64,000 nucleotides of DNA from Streptomyces toxytricini (GCF_014649915.1 NZ_BMTY01000023.1:83363-147362), one strand, 5' to 3'. Shown: positions 33,976-42,907, counted from the first letter of the stretch. Notes: generated by a model from the sequence alone, not told the origin. Numbers and translations: made by a program.

Positions 33976-34782
33976 TCAGCCGGCGGGCGGGGCGCCGTCC
34001 CAGGCGGTGTAGAAGCTCTCCGGGTTGACCAGGTACCGGACGGTGGCCCGCGGGAGGTGTCGCACCTCGTGCCGGCGCGCGTAGCGGCGTACGAGCTCCC
34101 AGTCCTCCCGCGGCAGCACCTCCGGAGGGCGCCGCAGCCGGCTGAAGTGCAGCGAGCGGCTGCGGCGCGCCACGAACGCGTTGGTGTCGAGGAAGGCCTC
34201 CCGGGCGGCCCGGCGCCGGTCGAACGGCACCGACAGCACGTCCCGCTCCGTGCCGTCGGGCAGCACCCGGCGCAGCGCCGTGTACACGCCGTCGGGCCCG
34301 CCGGGCCGCTCCAGCACGGCGAGGGCCTGCTCCAGGTGGTCGGGCTCCCACAGGTTGTCGTCGTCCAGGAACGCCACGTACCGTGAGCGGGACAGCCGTA
34401 TCCCCACGTTGCGGACGACACCCGCCGTGCCCGTGTTGCGGGCGAGGGAGACCGCGAACAGCCGCGGTTCGGAGGGCAGCGGGGGCAGGCCGGCGCCGTC
34501 GTCGACGACCACCACGACGTGGTCGCGGACCGTCTGGGCGAGGGCCGAGCGGACCGCGGCCCGCAGCGCGTCGGGGCGGCTGTGCGTGGCGATCACGGTG
34601 GCGACGAGGGCGGCGGGCGGCCGGCCGAGCAGGGCCGCGAGCCGGGCGGTCTCGGCGTCCTCCAGGCGGCGCAGGCGCAGCGCCGAGGGGGCGAGGAGGA
34701 GCTTGTTGCGAACCTCGAAGAGCACCAGCCAGCCGAAGGCCCGCTTGAGGAGCTCCCACGGGGCGCGGGCGATGCGGCGCAT
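33976..34782 (-). CDS. Family 2 glycosyltransferase
   Basis: A 268-residue enzyme with an N-terminal amphipathic helix (RAPWELLKRAFGWLVLFEV) that may attach it to the membrane, followed by the GT-A core: LVATVIATHSRPDALRAAV, VVVVDDGAG, NTGTAGVVRNVGI, and the DDD-type metal motif FLDDDNLWEP. It is the last gene of the minus-strand arm of the polysaccharide locus, 42 bases after the beta-helix gene. GAGAGGAC precedes the ATG. It is convergent with the preceding glycosyltransferase gene. Confidence 0.85.
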   Translation of the reverse strand: MRRIARAPWELLKRAFGWLVLFEVRNKLLLAPSALRLRRLEDAETARLAALLGRPPAALVATVIATHSRPDALRAAVRSALAQTVRDHVVVVVDDGAGLPPLPSEPRLFAVSLARNTGTAGVVRNVGIRLSRSRYVAFLDDDNLWEPDHLEQALAVLERPGGPDGVYTALRRVLPDGTERDVLSVPFDRRRAAREAFLDTNAFVARRSRSLHFSRLRRPPEVLPREDWELVRRYARRHEVRHLPRATVRYLVNPESFYTAWDGAPPAG

Positions 34783-34824
34783 GTCGTCCTCTCGGGGCGG
34801 GGTGTTCGCGGGGTCCGCGGTCGG

Positions 34825-35871
34825 TCAGGGCGTGGGCACGGGCGTCGGCGTGGGCGTCGGCGCGGGTGTGCGCGTGGGCGACGGGGCGGGTTCCGGGACG
34901 ACCGGCTTTCCGCCGCTGGTGCGGTTGCCGCGCCACACGTTGCCCGCACCGCCCGCGTTCCACGCGGCGACCTGCCCGTAGGCCCCGCCGTGCGGGTGGT
35001 ACTGGGTGGAGAAGACGTTGTCCGTGACCTCGATGCCGGTGGCGCCGGGGCCGCCGCCGTAGAGGGTGTAGGCGCCGCCGGCGAGCCAGTTCCGGTCGAC
35101 GACGACCGACGACACGGTGCCGGTGTCGGCGAAGAGCCCCACCGCCGCCGTGGCGCCGCGGTCCACGGGGACCGGGTTGAGGAGGGTGTTGTGCCGCACC
35201 ACGAGCCGGCCCTTGCTGCCGCCGCCGCTGATGACGGCGTCGGTGTGCTGCCACTCGCCGGTCTTGTTGCGGAACGGCACGATGTCGTGGACGTAGTTGT
35301 CGTGCAGATCGCCCTGGCCCGTGGAGAGCGCGTTGCCGAAGACGGAGATGTCGCACCAGCCGACTTCGACGGAGTCGGTGCCCATGTTGGAGACGGCGTA
35401 GTTCACACCGCCGTTGTCGGGTCCCTTCCCGGGGACGGCGGTGATCTCGGTGTGCAGGATCCGCAGGTTGCGGAAGCCCGGGCGGAGGTTGACGCCCCAC
35501 CAGTTGGCGGAGGTGATCCGGCTGTCGACGACGGTCACGTCGTTGGCGTAGACGTCCAGCGAGCCGCGGATGTCCCAGCCCTTGATGACGGTGCCGTCCT
35601 GCCTGATCGACATGTCGCCGGTGTCGTGCCGCTCCAGCGGGATCCGCGGGCCGGTGGAGTGCTCGTCGGGGAACCCGCAGGCCGCGGGGGAGGGGCAGGG
35701 TCCCGCCGCTCCGGGCGCTGCGGTGCGGGGCGGCGCGGAGTGTGCGGCGGACGCGGGCGGCGTGCCGCCGCCCGAGTGCCGCGCCTGGTACAGGCTCAGG
35801 ACGGCGGCGAGCAGCAGTCCGGCCACCGCCCAGGCCGCCGCGCGGCGCTTCCCGTCTGCCGGCATCGCCAT
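34825..35871 (-). CDS. Exported right-handed beta-helix protein
   Basis: A 348-residue protein with a signal anchor (about 11-30) and a Ser/Pro-rich spacer, then a parallel beta-helix (about 85-320) seen as repeated strand-turn units such as DVTVVDSRITSANWWG, FRNLRILHTEIT, DSVEVGWCDISVFGNAL and KGRLVVRHNTLLNP. The C terminus is a Pro/Thr-rich tail. The fold is common to polysaccharide lyases, epimerases and carbohydrate-binding proteins; no catalytic set could be assigned. In this locus it may trim, epimerise or bind the exported glycan. ATG 35871 lies five bases after the flippase stop with GAGGA upstream. Confidence 0.75.
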   Translation of the reverse strand: MAMPADGKRRAAAWAVAGLLLAAVLSLYQARHSGGGTPPASAAHSAPPRTAAPGAAGPCPSPAACGFPDEHSTGPRIPLERHDTGDMSIRQDGTVIKGWDIRGSLDVYANDVTVVDSRITSANWWGVNLRPGFRNLRILHTEITAVPGKGPDNGGVNYAVSNMGTDSVEVGWCDISVFGNALSTGQGDLHDNYVHDIVPFRNKTGEWQHTDAVISGGGSKGRLVVRHNTLLNPVPVDRGATAAVGLFADTGTVSSVVVDRNWLAGGAYTLYGGGPGATGIEVTDNVFSTQYHPHGGAYGQVAAWNAGGAGNVWRGNRTSGGKPVVPEPAPSPTRTPAPTPTPTPVPTP

Positions 35872-35876
35872 GGTCC

Positions 35877-37382
35877 TCAGCCTCCGTCGCCGTCCGCCGG
35901 CACGGCGGGTGCCCGCCGACCGGTGCCGCGCAGGTGTGCCAGGTCCGGCAGGACGCACACCGCGTAGCAGAGGGTCCCGGCCGCACCGGTCGCGAGCAGG
36001 GCCGGTACGCCGTCGCCGAGGAGCCGGTGCAGGCCGGTCACCGCGGCGATCATCACGACGCCGCCGAGCGCGGGCCGGGCGCAGGCCCGGGCGACCGTGC
36101 CCGGGCCGACGCCGGCCCGGCGGAGGGCGTAGAGGAACACCGGCACGACGATCCCTCCCGCCACCAGGACGTGCCCTTGGGCGACGCCCACGATCCCGCC
36201 CGCCCCGGCGCCCGAGACGAGCACCGGGACGAGGAGGACCAGCCACAGGCCCTGCACGCCGATGAGCAGCCGGCGGCGCCCGACCGCGACGAGGCAGTCG
36301 TACGCCAGCTCGCAGCCGATCCGGATCAGGCCGAGCGCCATCAGCCACGGCAGGGCCGCCGCGGCCGGCAGCCACCGCGCGCCGTAGACGAGCTCCACGA
36401 GCGGCGCGGCGAGCGCGGCGAGCAGCACGCACAGCGGGACCGTGCCGGTCATCACGATGCCCAGGCCCCTCCCGAACCCGTCCGCGAGCGCCGCCGGCGT
36501 CTCGGCCAGCCGGGAGAACCCCGCGAACGAGACGCGGCGGGCCGCCTCGGAGACGATCCGCACCGGCCAGCCGGACATGTTGAAGGCGAGGACGTAGAAG
36601 CCCAGCGCGAACCGGTCCAGCGTGGACCCCACCACCATGGTGTCGACGTTCACCACGCCGAGCGCGAGCAGGCTCGCCCCGGCGAGCGGCAGACCGAAGC
36701 GCAGCAGCGCCCGCGCCTGCGCCCGGTCCCAGCCGAAGCGGAGCGTGCCCGGCGCGGCCAGGCAGCAGCCCACGAGGGCCGCCGCGTTGCCTGCGACGGC
36801 GCCCCATGCGAAGCTCATCGCGCCCCAGCCCTGCACGGCCAGCAGCAGGGTGACACCGGTGCTGAGGACGAAGTTGGCGCCGTCGACGGCCATCCGGCGG
36901 CCCTGCGCGAACTCCCGCGTGAGGATGCCGGCCGGCACCTGGGACAGCCCGTCGAGGACGACGCACACGCACATCACCCGCAGCACCCCGGACGCCTCGG
37001 GCGACCCGAGCACCCGGGCCACCGCGGGGGCCGCCGCGAACAGGGCGGCGTACAGGGCGCAGCTGGCGGCGGTGCTCAGGGTGAGGACGGTCGGGGCGAA
37101 GCGGCGCGGGTCGCCCTCCCAGCGGACGAGTGCGAGGGTGACGCCGAGCTCGTTCGCGGAGAGCAGCACCAGCAGCACCGTCTGCGCGAGCCCGTACACG
37201 CCCCAGGCCTCCGGGCCGAGGAACCAGCGGGCCAGGATGATGCCGGTCGCGAAGTTGCCGAGGCGCATGACGACCGTGTTGACCAGGCTCCAGCGGGCGG
37301 CCGCCGAGACCTTGCGGCCCAGGGAGGGGGTGGCGGCGGCCGCCGGCTGCGGGGGCGCGGCGCCGGGCCCCGGGGCCGTCAC
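35877..37382 (-). CDS. Polysaccharide flippase (Wzx/MOP family)
   Basis: A 501-residue membrane protein with about 12-14 helices. The N-terminal part (ARWSLVNTVVMRLGNFATGIILARWFLGPEAWGVYGLAQT) is characteristic of the MOP-superfamily lipopolysaccharide/teichuronic acid flippases. It would turn the lipid-linked repeat unit to the outer face for polymerisation by the Wzy part of the fusion protein. GTG 37382 overlaps the stop of the upstream Wzz-like gene (GTGA), and the stop lies five bases before the beta-helix gene. Confidence 0.87.
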   Translation of the reverse strand: MTAPGPGAAPPQPAAAATPSLGRKVSAAARWSLVNTVVMRLGNFATGIILARWFLGPEAWGVYGLAQTVLLVLLSANELGVTLALVRWEGDPRRFAPTVLTLSTAASCALYAALFAAAPAVARVLGSPEASGVLRVMCVCVVLDGLSQVPAGILTREFAQGRRMAVDGANFVLSTGVTLLLAVQGWGAMSFAWGAVAGNAAALVGCCLAAPGTLRFGWDRAQARALLRFGLPLAGASLLALGVVNVDTMVVGSTLDRFALGFYVLAFNMSGWPVRIVSEAARRVSFAGFSRLAETPAALADGFGRGLGIVMTGTVPLCVLLAALAAPLVELVYGARWLPAAAALPWLMALGLIRIGCELAYDCLVAVGRRRLLIGVQGLWLVLLVPVLVSGAGAGGIVGVAQGHVLVAGGIVVPVFLYALRRAGVGPGTVARACARPALGGVVMIAAVTGLHRLLGDGVPALLATGAAGTLCYAVCVLPDLAHLRGTGRRAPAVPADGDGG

Positions 37383-38011
37383 GGCGCGTCCTCGGGGACG
37401 GCCCGGGCTGCACGGCCGCGCGCGCGGGCCTCCACGAAGAACGTCGCGACGAGGCTCAGCACGAAGCCGAGCGCGCCCGCCATGGCGAGGTACTGGACGC
37501 GGGCCTTGGTCTGCGCCTCGGGCTTCTGCGGCGGCACGATCGTCGCCATCCGGATCATGGCCTCCGCGGGCACCTTCTGGCCGGCCTGGAACTCGTTCAG
37601 CCGCTTCTCGGCGTAGGAGGTGAGGAGCTCGTCGGACTTCAGGACGCGGGCCGGATCGGTGCCGGTGACGGTGAGCCACATGAACGGGCCCTGGGCGTTG
37701 TCGGCGATCTTCGCCTCGTACTCCCCGGTGAGGCCCCGGGACTTCAGGGCGGCGCGCGACTCGTCCGAGTTGAGGTTGCGGGCCAGGCCGTCGGCCATGC
37801 CGGTGAGCGAGGCCTGGGTGCTGAGGAAGGGGTTGCCGTCGAACGCTTCCGTGGCCTTCCTGGAGTTGAGCAGCGTCACGGTGCTCTGCGAGCGGTACTC
37901 CACCGGGACGAGCAGGTACACGCCGGCGGTCAGCGCGGCCGTGAGCAGCAGTCCGGGCAGCAGGACGTACCAGCGTCTGCACACGACCCGCCAGATCTCC
38001 GCGAGATCCAA
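37379..38011 (-). CDS. Wzz-like chain-length protein
   Basis: A 210-residue inner-membrane protein: N-terminal helix CRRWYVLLPGLLLTAALTAGVYLL, extracellular part beginning VEYRSQSTVTLLNSRKA, a PPQKPEA stretch before the second helix (YLAMAGALGFVLSLVATFFV), and a short basic tail. No kinase domain. VEYRSQS is close to VEYESQS in the Wzz part of the fusion protein, so the two may interact or share descent. The start is TTG, with GGGGGG about ten bases upstream, one base after the epimerase stop codon. Confidence 0.8.
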   Translation of the reverse strand: MDLAEIWRVVCRRWYVLLPGLLLTAALTAGVYLLVPVEYRSQSTVTLLNSRKATEAFDGNPFLSTQASLTGMADGLARNLNSDESRAALKSRGLTGEYEAKIADNAQGPFMWLTVTGTDPARVLKSDELLTSYAEKRLNEFQAGQKVPAEAMIRMATIVPPQKPEAQTKARVQYLAMAGALGFVLSLVATFFVEARARGRAARAVPEDAP

Positions 38012-38012
38012 G

Positions 38013-39131
38013 CTACGCCGCCCCCCGTACGAGGTCCGTCGGCCGCGGCCGGGTCCGCGCCGTGCCTCCGTCCAGGAGTACGCGGGCGATGCGCTCGCCC
38101 GCCCGGCCGTCCCAGAGCGCGGGGCAGCGCGGCGCGGGCGGGTCGTCGAGGACCCGGTGGACGGTGGCGGTGATCCGGTCGGGGTCGGTGCCGGCGAGGA
38201 CGTTGGTGCCCTCGTCGACGGTGACCGGCCGCTCCGTGTTGTTCCGCAGGGTCACGCACGGCACGCCCAGCGCGGTCGTCTCCTCCTGGACGCCCCCGGA
38301 GTCGGTGAGCACCACGCGGGCGGAGTCCTGGAGCGCGATGAAGTCGAGGTATCCGGCGGGCGGCACGAGGCGGATCCCGGATGGTACGCCGACCGCGTGC
38401 AGCCGCTGTTCGGCCCGTGGGTGGACGGGCAGCACCAGCGGGCAGCGCCCGCCGATCCGCCCCAGGGCCTTGAGCAGGCCGCGCAGCGCGTCCGGGTCGT
38501 CGACGTTGGCGGGCCGGTGCAGGGTGGCCAGGCCGTAGCCGCCGCGGGTGAGCCCGAACCGGTCCAGTACGTCCGAGCGGCGGGCCCGCTCCAGGTTGGC
38601 GAGCAGGGTGTCGATCATGACGTTGCCGACGACGTGGACCTGGTCCTCCCGGTACCCCTCCGCCCGCAGGTTCGCCGCCGCGTCGGCGGAGGGCGCGAGC
38701 AGGTAGTCGCTGACCCGGTCCGTGGCGACCCGGTTCACCTCCTCCGGCATGCTCCAGTCCCGGCTGCGCAGGCCCGCCTCGACGTGCGCGAGGAGCGGGC
38801 CGGCCTTGGCGGTGACGAGGGCGCAGGCCAGGGTGGAGTTGACGTCGCCGACGACCACGACCGCGTCCGGCGCCAGCTCGGCCAGCAGCGGCTCGAAGGC
38901 CGCCATCACCCGGCCCGTCTGCTCGGCGTGGCCGCCCGACCCGGCGCCGAGGTGCCGGTCGGGCGGCCGGATGCCGAGGTCGCGGAAGAAGACGTCGTTC
39001 ATCGCGGTGTCGTAGTGCTGCCCGGTGTGGACGAGCACGACGTCGGCGCCGTGCCGCTCCAGCGCGTCCATCACCGGTTTGACCTTCATGTAGTTGGGCC
39101 GGGCTCCGGCCACGCAGATGATCCGGCGCAT
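38013..39131 (-). CDS. wecB: Non-hydrolysing UDP-GlcNAc 2-epimerase
   Basis: A 372-residue enzyme interconverting UDP-GlcNAc and UDP-ManNAc, or the corresponding diacetamido uronic acids as in WbpI. Family blocks are CVAGARPNYMKVKPVMDAL, HTGQHYDTAMNDVFF, GDVNSTLA, HVEAGLRSRDWSMPEEVNR, TLHRPANVDD and LTDSGGVQEETTALG with the conserved Asp, Glu and His residues. Directly downstream of the UDP-sugar dehydrogenase gene (four-base gap), which points to UDP-ManNAcA or a 3-acetamido derivative as product. Confidence 0.9.
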   Translation of the reverse strand: MRRIICVAGARPNYMKVKPVMDALERHGADVVLVHTGQHYDTAMNDVFFRDLGIRPPDRHLGAGSGGHAEQTGRVMAAFEPLLAELAPDAVVVVGDVNSTLACALVTAKAGPLLAHVEAGLRSRDWSMPEEVNRVATDRVSDYLLAPSADAAANLRAEGYREDQVHVVGNVMIDTLLANLERARRSDVLDRFGLTRGGYGLATLHRPANVDDPDALRGLLKALGRIGGRCPLVLPVHPRAEQRLHAVGVPSGIRLVPPAGYLDFIALQDSARVVLTDSGGVQEETTALGVPCVTLRNNTERPVTVDEGTNVLAGTDPDRITATVHRVLDDPPAPRCPALWDGRAGERIARVLLDGGTARTRPRPTDLVRGAA

Positions 39132-39135
39132 GGGG

Positions 39136-40392
39136 TCAGAGCACCTCCACGGTGGGGCCGGAGAGCCGGTTGCGGCAGTCGAGGACGAGGGAGGCGTGCT
39201 CGGTGACCATCGCGTAGTCGAAGGAGTCGTGGTCGGTGAGGAGGACGACCACGTCGGCGGCGGACAGCTCCTTGCGCGTCGGCTCCACCCGGACCAGCCG
39301 GGCGTCCACCGCGACGTCCTCGACGACGTGCGGGTCGGCGGCGCGCACCTTGGCCCCGAGGTCCAGGAGCAGCTGGGAGATGCGGACGGCCGGCGACTCG
39401 CGGGCGTCGCCCGTGTTCTTCTTGTACGCGAGCCCGAGGAGCAGGACGCGGGAGCCGTTGACGGAGCGGCGCCGCGCGTTGAGGGCGTCCATCACGCGCC
39501 GGGTCACGTACTCGGGCATGTGGCTGTTGATGTCGTTCGCCAGCTCCACGAAGCGGAAGCTCTGCCCGAGTTCGCGCTGGACCCGCCACGACAGGTACGA
39601 CGGGTCGATGGGCAGACAGTGGCCGCCGACGCCCGGCCCCGGCGTGAACTTCATGAAGCCGAAGGGCTTGCTGGAGGCCGCCTCGATGGCCTGCCACACG
39701 TCGATGTCGAGGTGGCGGGCGAACATGGCGATCTCGTTGACGAGGGCGATGTTGACGTGCCGGAAGGTGTTCTCCAGCAGCTTGGCGAGCTCGGCCTCCT
39801 TGGGTGAGCGGACGGGGACCGTCTTGTCGACGAGCTCCCCGTAGAAGGCCTCCACGGCCTTGAGGGAGGCGGCGTCCACACCGGAGACGACCTTCGGCGT
39901 CTGCTGGAAGCCCCACGTCGTGTTTCCGGGGTCGATGCGCTCGGGGCTGTACCCGAGGTGGAAGTCGACGCCGGCGGTCAGGCCGGAGCCGTCTTCCAGG
40001 AGGGGGCCGAAGAGCTCCTCGGTGGTGCCCGGATAGGTGGTGGACTCCAGGACGACCGTCGCACCCGGCCGGAGGTAGCGGGCCAGGGTGCGGGCGGACT
40101 CCTCTATGTAGCGCAGGTCGGGCGCACCGTCCTGCAGCGGGGTCGGCACCGTCACGACCGCGACGTCGAAGCCCCCGCAGTCCCGGGCGAGTTCCGTCGG
40201 CCGGTAGGCGCCCCGGTTCAGCGCCCGGCCGAGCCGCTCGGAGGACACGTCCTCCACGTACGACTCGCCGGCGGCGAGGCTCTTGACGCGCCGCGCGTCG
40301 ACGTCGTACCCGATCACCTGGTGTCCGACCTCCGCGGCCCGGACGGCCAGCGGAAGGCCCACGTATCCCTGTCCCACGACGACGACGCGCAT
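39136..40392 (-). CDS. UDP-N-acetyl-hexosamine 6-dehydrogenase (WecC/WbpA-like)
   Basis: A 418-residue NAD-dependent enzyme that oxidises C6 of a UDP-aminosugar to the uronic acid in two steps. MRVVVVGQGYVGLPLA starts the NAD domain; STTYPGTTEE and GYSPERIDPGN are typical of the UDP-GlcNAc/ManNAc dehydrogenase group rather than UDP-glucose enzymes; K and N in LAKLLENTFRHVNIALVNE and the thiol Cys in GVGGHCLPIDP form the active site. AGGAG precedes ATG 40392, whose T is shared with the upstream gene's TGA (TGATG). It feeds the epimerase product or substrate pool. Confidence 0.88.
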   Translation of the reverse strand: MRVVVVGQGYVGLPLAVRAAEVGHQVIGYDVDARRVKSLAAGESYVEDVSSERLGRALNRGAYRPTELARDCGGFDVAVVTVPTPLQDGAPDLRYIEESARTLARYLRPGATVVLESTTYPGTTEELFGPLLEDGSGLTAGVDFHLGYSPERIDPGNTTWGFQQTPKVVSGVDAASLKAVEAFYGELVDKTVPVRSPKEAELAKLLENTFRHVNIALVNEIAMFARHLDIDVWQAIEAASSKPFGFMKFTPGPGVGGHCLPIDPSYLSWRVQRELGQSFRFVELANDINSHMPEYVTRRVMDALNARRRSVNGSRVLLLGLAYKKNTGDARESPAVRISQLLLDLGAKVRAADPHVVEDVAVDARLVRVEPTRKELSAADVVVLLTDHDSFDYAMVTEHASLVLDCRNRLSGPTVEVL

Positions 40393-41216
40393 CAGTGACT
40401 CCTGTTCGCGGAACGGGTCCCCCGGGAGGGGCCGGAAGACGGCGTGCGGCGGAGGAGCTCCCGGGCCGTCATGAGGAGGAAGGCGGTGTTGGTGGTGAGG
40501 TAGCGCTTGCCGAGGCGGCGTGGCTCCTGGAGGGCGCGGTAGAACCATTCGAGCCCGATGCGCTGCCAGAGGTGCGGGGCCCGCTTCGTGACGCCGGCCA
40601 GGATGTCGAAGGACCCGCCGACCCCGTGCACGACGTCCGCGCCCGTGCGCTTGCCGAAGGATGCCGTGAAGATCTCCTTCTTGGGGGAGGTCATGCCGAG
40701 GAACAGCATGCGCGCGCCGCTGGCCGCGACCGCATCGGCGACGGCCCCCTGCTCGGAGTCGTCGAAGTAGCCGTTGCGGCTGCCGGCGACGCGGAGCGCG
40801 GGGAACTGCTCGGAGATCCGGCGCAGCATCAGGTCGAGGACCTGCTGGCGGGCCCCCAGGAGGTACACGGGGATGTCCGCCTGCTCGGCCGCGGCGAGGA
40901 GCCGCATGAAGAGGTCTATCCCGGCGACGCGTTCGGGCAGCCGTACGCCGAGGACACGGCCGGCCCAGACCACGGCCTGGCCGTCGGCCAGGACCAGGTC
41001 GCAGCCGGACACGGCGGCGGCGAGCCGCGGATCGCGCCGCATGTTGACCAGCTTCGCGGCGTTGACCATGCCGATCTCGATCTGCTCCCCGCGGCGCACC
41101 GCGTCCAGGCAGCGTCGGACCGTCTCGTCCATGGTCAGGGGGTCGAGGGCGATGCCGAAGAGGGCGGGGTTGTGTGCGTTGCCGGCGTGGGGGATGTCGT
41201 CGTGGCCTCCGGTCAT
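40392..41216 (-). CDS. WecG/TagA/CpsF-family glycosyltransferase (GT26)
   Basis: A 274-residue enzyme of family GT26. FGIALDPLTMDETV, IEIGMVNAAKLVNMRRDPRL with the conserved Asn, DLVLADGQAVVWAGR with the key Asp, VYLLGARQQV and FLGMTSPKKEIF are all family marks. WecG adds ManNAcA and TagA adds ManNAc to a polyprenyl-linked GlcNAc, so its place next to the WecB and WecC-like genes suggests it adds the aminosugar uronic acid as second sugar. ATG 41216 overlaps the upstream stop (ATGA). Confidence 0.88.
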   Translation of the reverse strand: MTGGHDDIPHAGNAHNPALFGIALDPLTMDETVRRCLDAVRRGEQIEIGMVNAAKLVNMRRDPRLAAAVSGCDLVLADGQAVVWAGRVLGVRLPERVAGIDLFMRLLAAAEQADIPVYLLGARQQVLDLMLRRISEQFPALRVAGSRNGYFDDSEQGAVADAVAASGARMLFLGMTSPKKEIFTASFGKRTGADVVHGVGGSFDILAGVTKRAPHLWQRIGLEWFYRALQEPRRLGKRYLTTNTAFLLMTARELLRRTPSSGPSRGTRSANRSH

Positions 41217-42400
41217 CTGGCGGGTCCTCCCAGCCAGGCGTGGAGGAGCCAGCCGAACTCGTACGGGCGGCACTCCCTGTCCACCGCCAGCGGACGGAAG
41301 ACCCGGTCGAGGGGGGTGAGGCGCGCCCCGGGGGCGACCCGGGCGGCCAGGCCGCGGGCGGCGCGCACCGCCTTCGCCGGGTCGCCGCGGTACACCTTGC
41401 GCCAGGTGACCGCGTGGTCCTCGCGGATCATCGGCTCGCGCGGCACCCCGTCCGGGCCGGCGAGCTCCGGCACCTCCGCCATCCAGCGCAGACCCCGGCG
41501 GACGGCGGCGCCGTGGTCGGTGCCGCCCGCGTCGGCCAGGTCGAAGAGGGCGGTGGGGGCCATGGCGTGCTGGTGGACGCTGTAGACCGGGTAGCCCTCG
41601 ACGACCCGGCCGGTACGGGCGTCGTAGTGCCACCACCACTGCCCGCCGCCGCCCTGGAGTTCGCAGATGCGCGCGGCGCACGCGTCGGCGGCCCGGAGGG
41701 CCACCGGGTCGGGGGCCGTGGCGTGGAGCCGGGCCAGGGCCTGGAGCGGGTACGTCTGGTCCGCGAAGCACGCGACGTGCGCGCGGTAGCGGGGGAGGAG
41801 CCCGGGCGCGGTGGCGTGCGGGAAGAGGGGGCTGGTGCCCGTGAGGGCGCCGAGCAGCCGGTCCCGGGCTGCGGCCAGCCGGTCCTCCACGTCGGCCGCG
41901 ACCCGGGCCGCGGCGAGCGCGGAGAGCACCCAGGCCGCCTCGACCGTGTACCGGGGGCGCCCGGGGACGTCCAGGGCCGAGAGGCGGGCCAGGGCGTCCG
42001 GCAGCTTGGGGTGGTGCGTGTCGGCCGCGGCCCAGGTGATCAGCGCGGCGTCTCCGAGGTCGGTGATCCGCGGAAGCCGCTCCACCAGCAGCCCCGCGAA
42101 CTCGGCCGCGGTGTGCCCGCCGAGGACGGCGCGCTGCCGGTCCTCGGGGAGGAGCCGGGCTCCGAGGGCGGTGATGGCCGCGTACCGGGTGCTCGTACCG
42201 CGGCGCTCCACGCTGCGGGTGCCGGCGGGTGAGACGGTGCCGACGCGGGTGTGGACGAACGTGCTGTCGACGCCGTCGGCGACGTACATCCGGGGGAGGG
42301 CCTGCTCGGCGAGCGCGAGCAGGCGCCGGGCGAGGGTGTGGAGGGGAGGGTCTTCTCGGGTCAGCGCTGCTAATCGTGGTGCCGGGGTCGCTTCGCTCAC
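41213..42400 (-). CDS. Conserved polysaccharide-locus protein, probable alpha/alpha toroid
   Basis: A 395-residue protein without signal peptide or membrane segment. It is nearly all helical, with repeated Ala/Leu-rich helices and aromatic loops (GGQWWWHYDARTGRVVEGYPVYSVHQHAMAP is split by its loops into WWWHYD and YSVHQHAMAP blocks), the pattern of an (alpha/alpha) toroid as in glucuronyl hydrolases, lyases and prenyl-type cyclases. The Trp/His/Tyr cluster could be a sugar-binding active site. I do not know a named family. The GTG start overlaps the stop of an upstream micro-ORF (GTGA), and its own stop overlaps the glycosyltransferase start. Confidence 0.65.
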   Translation of the reverse strand: MSEATPAPRLAALTREDPPLHTLARRLLALAEQALPRMYVADGVDSTFVHTRVGTVSPAGTRSVERRGTSTRYAAITALGARLLPEDRQRAVLGGHTAAEFAGLLVERLPRITDLGDAALITWAAADTHHPKLPDALARLSALDVPGRPRYTVEAAWVLSALAAARVAADVEDRLAAARDRLLGALTGTSPLFPHATAPGLLPRYRAHVACFADQTYPLQALARLHATAPDPVALRAADACAARICELQGGGGQWWWHYDARTGRVVEGYPVYSVHQHAMAPTALFDLADAGGTDHGAAVRRGLRWMAEVPELAGPDGVPREPMIREDHAVTWRKVYRGDPAKAVRAARGLAARVAPGARLTPLDRVFRPLAVDRECRPYEFGWLLHAWLGGPAR

Positions 42401-42525
42401 CGGGCACCCGCCCCGGGGTGGTGGGCTCGGGTGGCGGGACCACCGTGCGCGACGCCTGTTCCGTACGTGCTGTGATGGTGCATGTGCGAGCTGTGATGCA
42501 TGCGCGAGCTGCGAGGCTCCGACAC
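42397..42525 (-). CDS. Histidine-rich 42-residue micro-protein
   Basis: A small frame reading MSEPRSSRMHHSSHMHHH at its N terminus, then STYGTGVAHGGPATRAHH and a short tail; about a quarter of its residues are His. The GTG start has AGAGGGGG at 42531-42538, five bases upstream, and the TGA overlaps the GTG of the next gene, the same junction used throughout this operon. These two features argue for translation. The function is unknown; the His cluster could bind metal, or the frame may mainly couple translation. It could also be chance, since it is short. Confidence 0.5.
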   Translation of the reverse strand: MSEPRSSRMHHSSHMHHHSTYGTGVAHGGPATRAHHPGAGAR

Positions 42526-42907
42526 GCCTACCCCCTCTGATCGCTCCTCGGGCCGGCCGGCGCTCGTCGTTCCGTGGAGGGACCGTGCACGACGGCGCAC
42601 GTGCCGACGGCGGCGGCGCCCTGCGGCGCCGCCTCCCGCACGTGCCGTCCGGAGCCGCCGACTGGTCCCCCCAGCGATGCCCCGGACCGGGGCCGCGCGC
42701 GAACGCACGCCGCGTCAGCGCGCGCTTGCGCGCCCGCCGCCGGTGTGGTTCCGCGATGCCCGCGTCATGTACAACCCCCCACTGAACAAAGGCAGTTGCC
42801 TGCTCAGTCCCGTGTACACGGACAAGGTATGCCCAAGGGGTGCCCGGTGATTGCGGTTTTGAGGAAATCCCGACGGGCCAAATTTCGACGTGGCGTCAGT
42901 CGGTGTG
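42526..42907 (-). promoter_or_regulatory. Upstream region of the minus-strand polysaccharide operon
   Basis: About 380 bases without a supportable gene, between the WbpD-like gene and the rest of the minus arm. The right part (42765-42900) is clearly less GC-rich than its surroundings, as in promoter DNA. CCGTGTACACGG at 42810-42821 is a perfect 12-base palindrome and a candidate operator. I could not assign convincing -35 and -10 hexamers. Confidence 0.4.
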
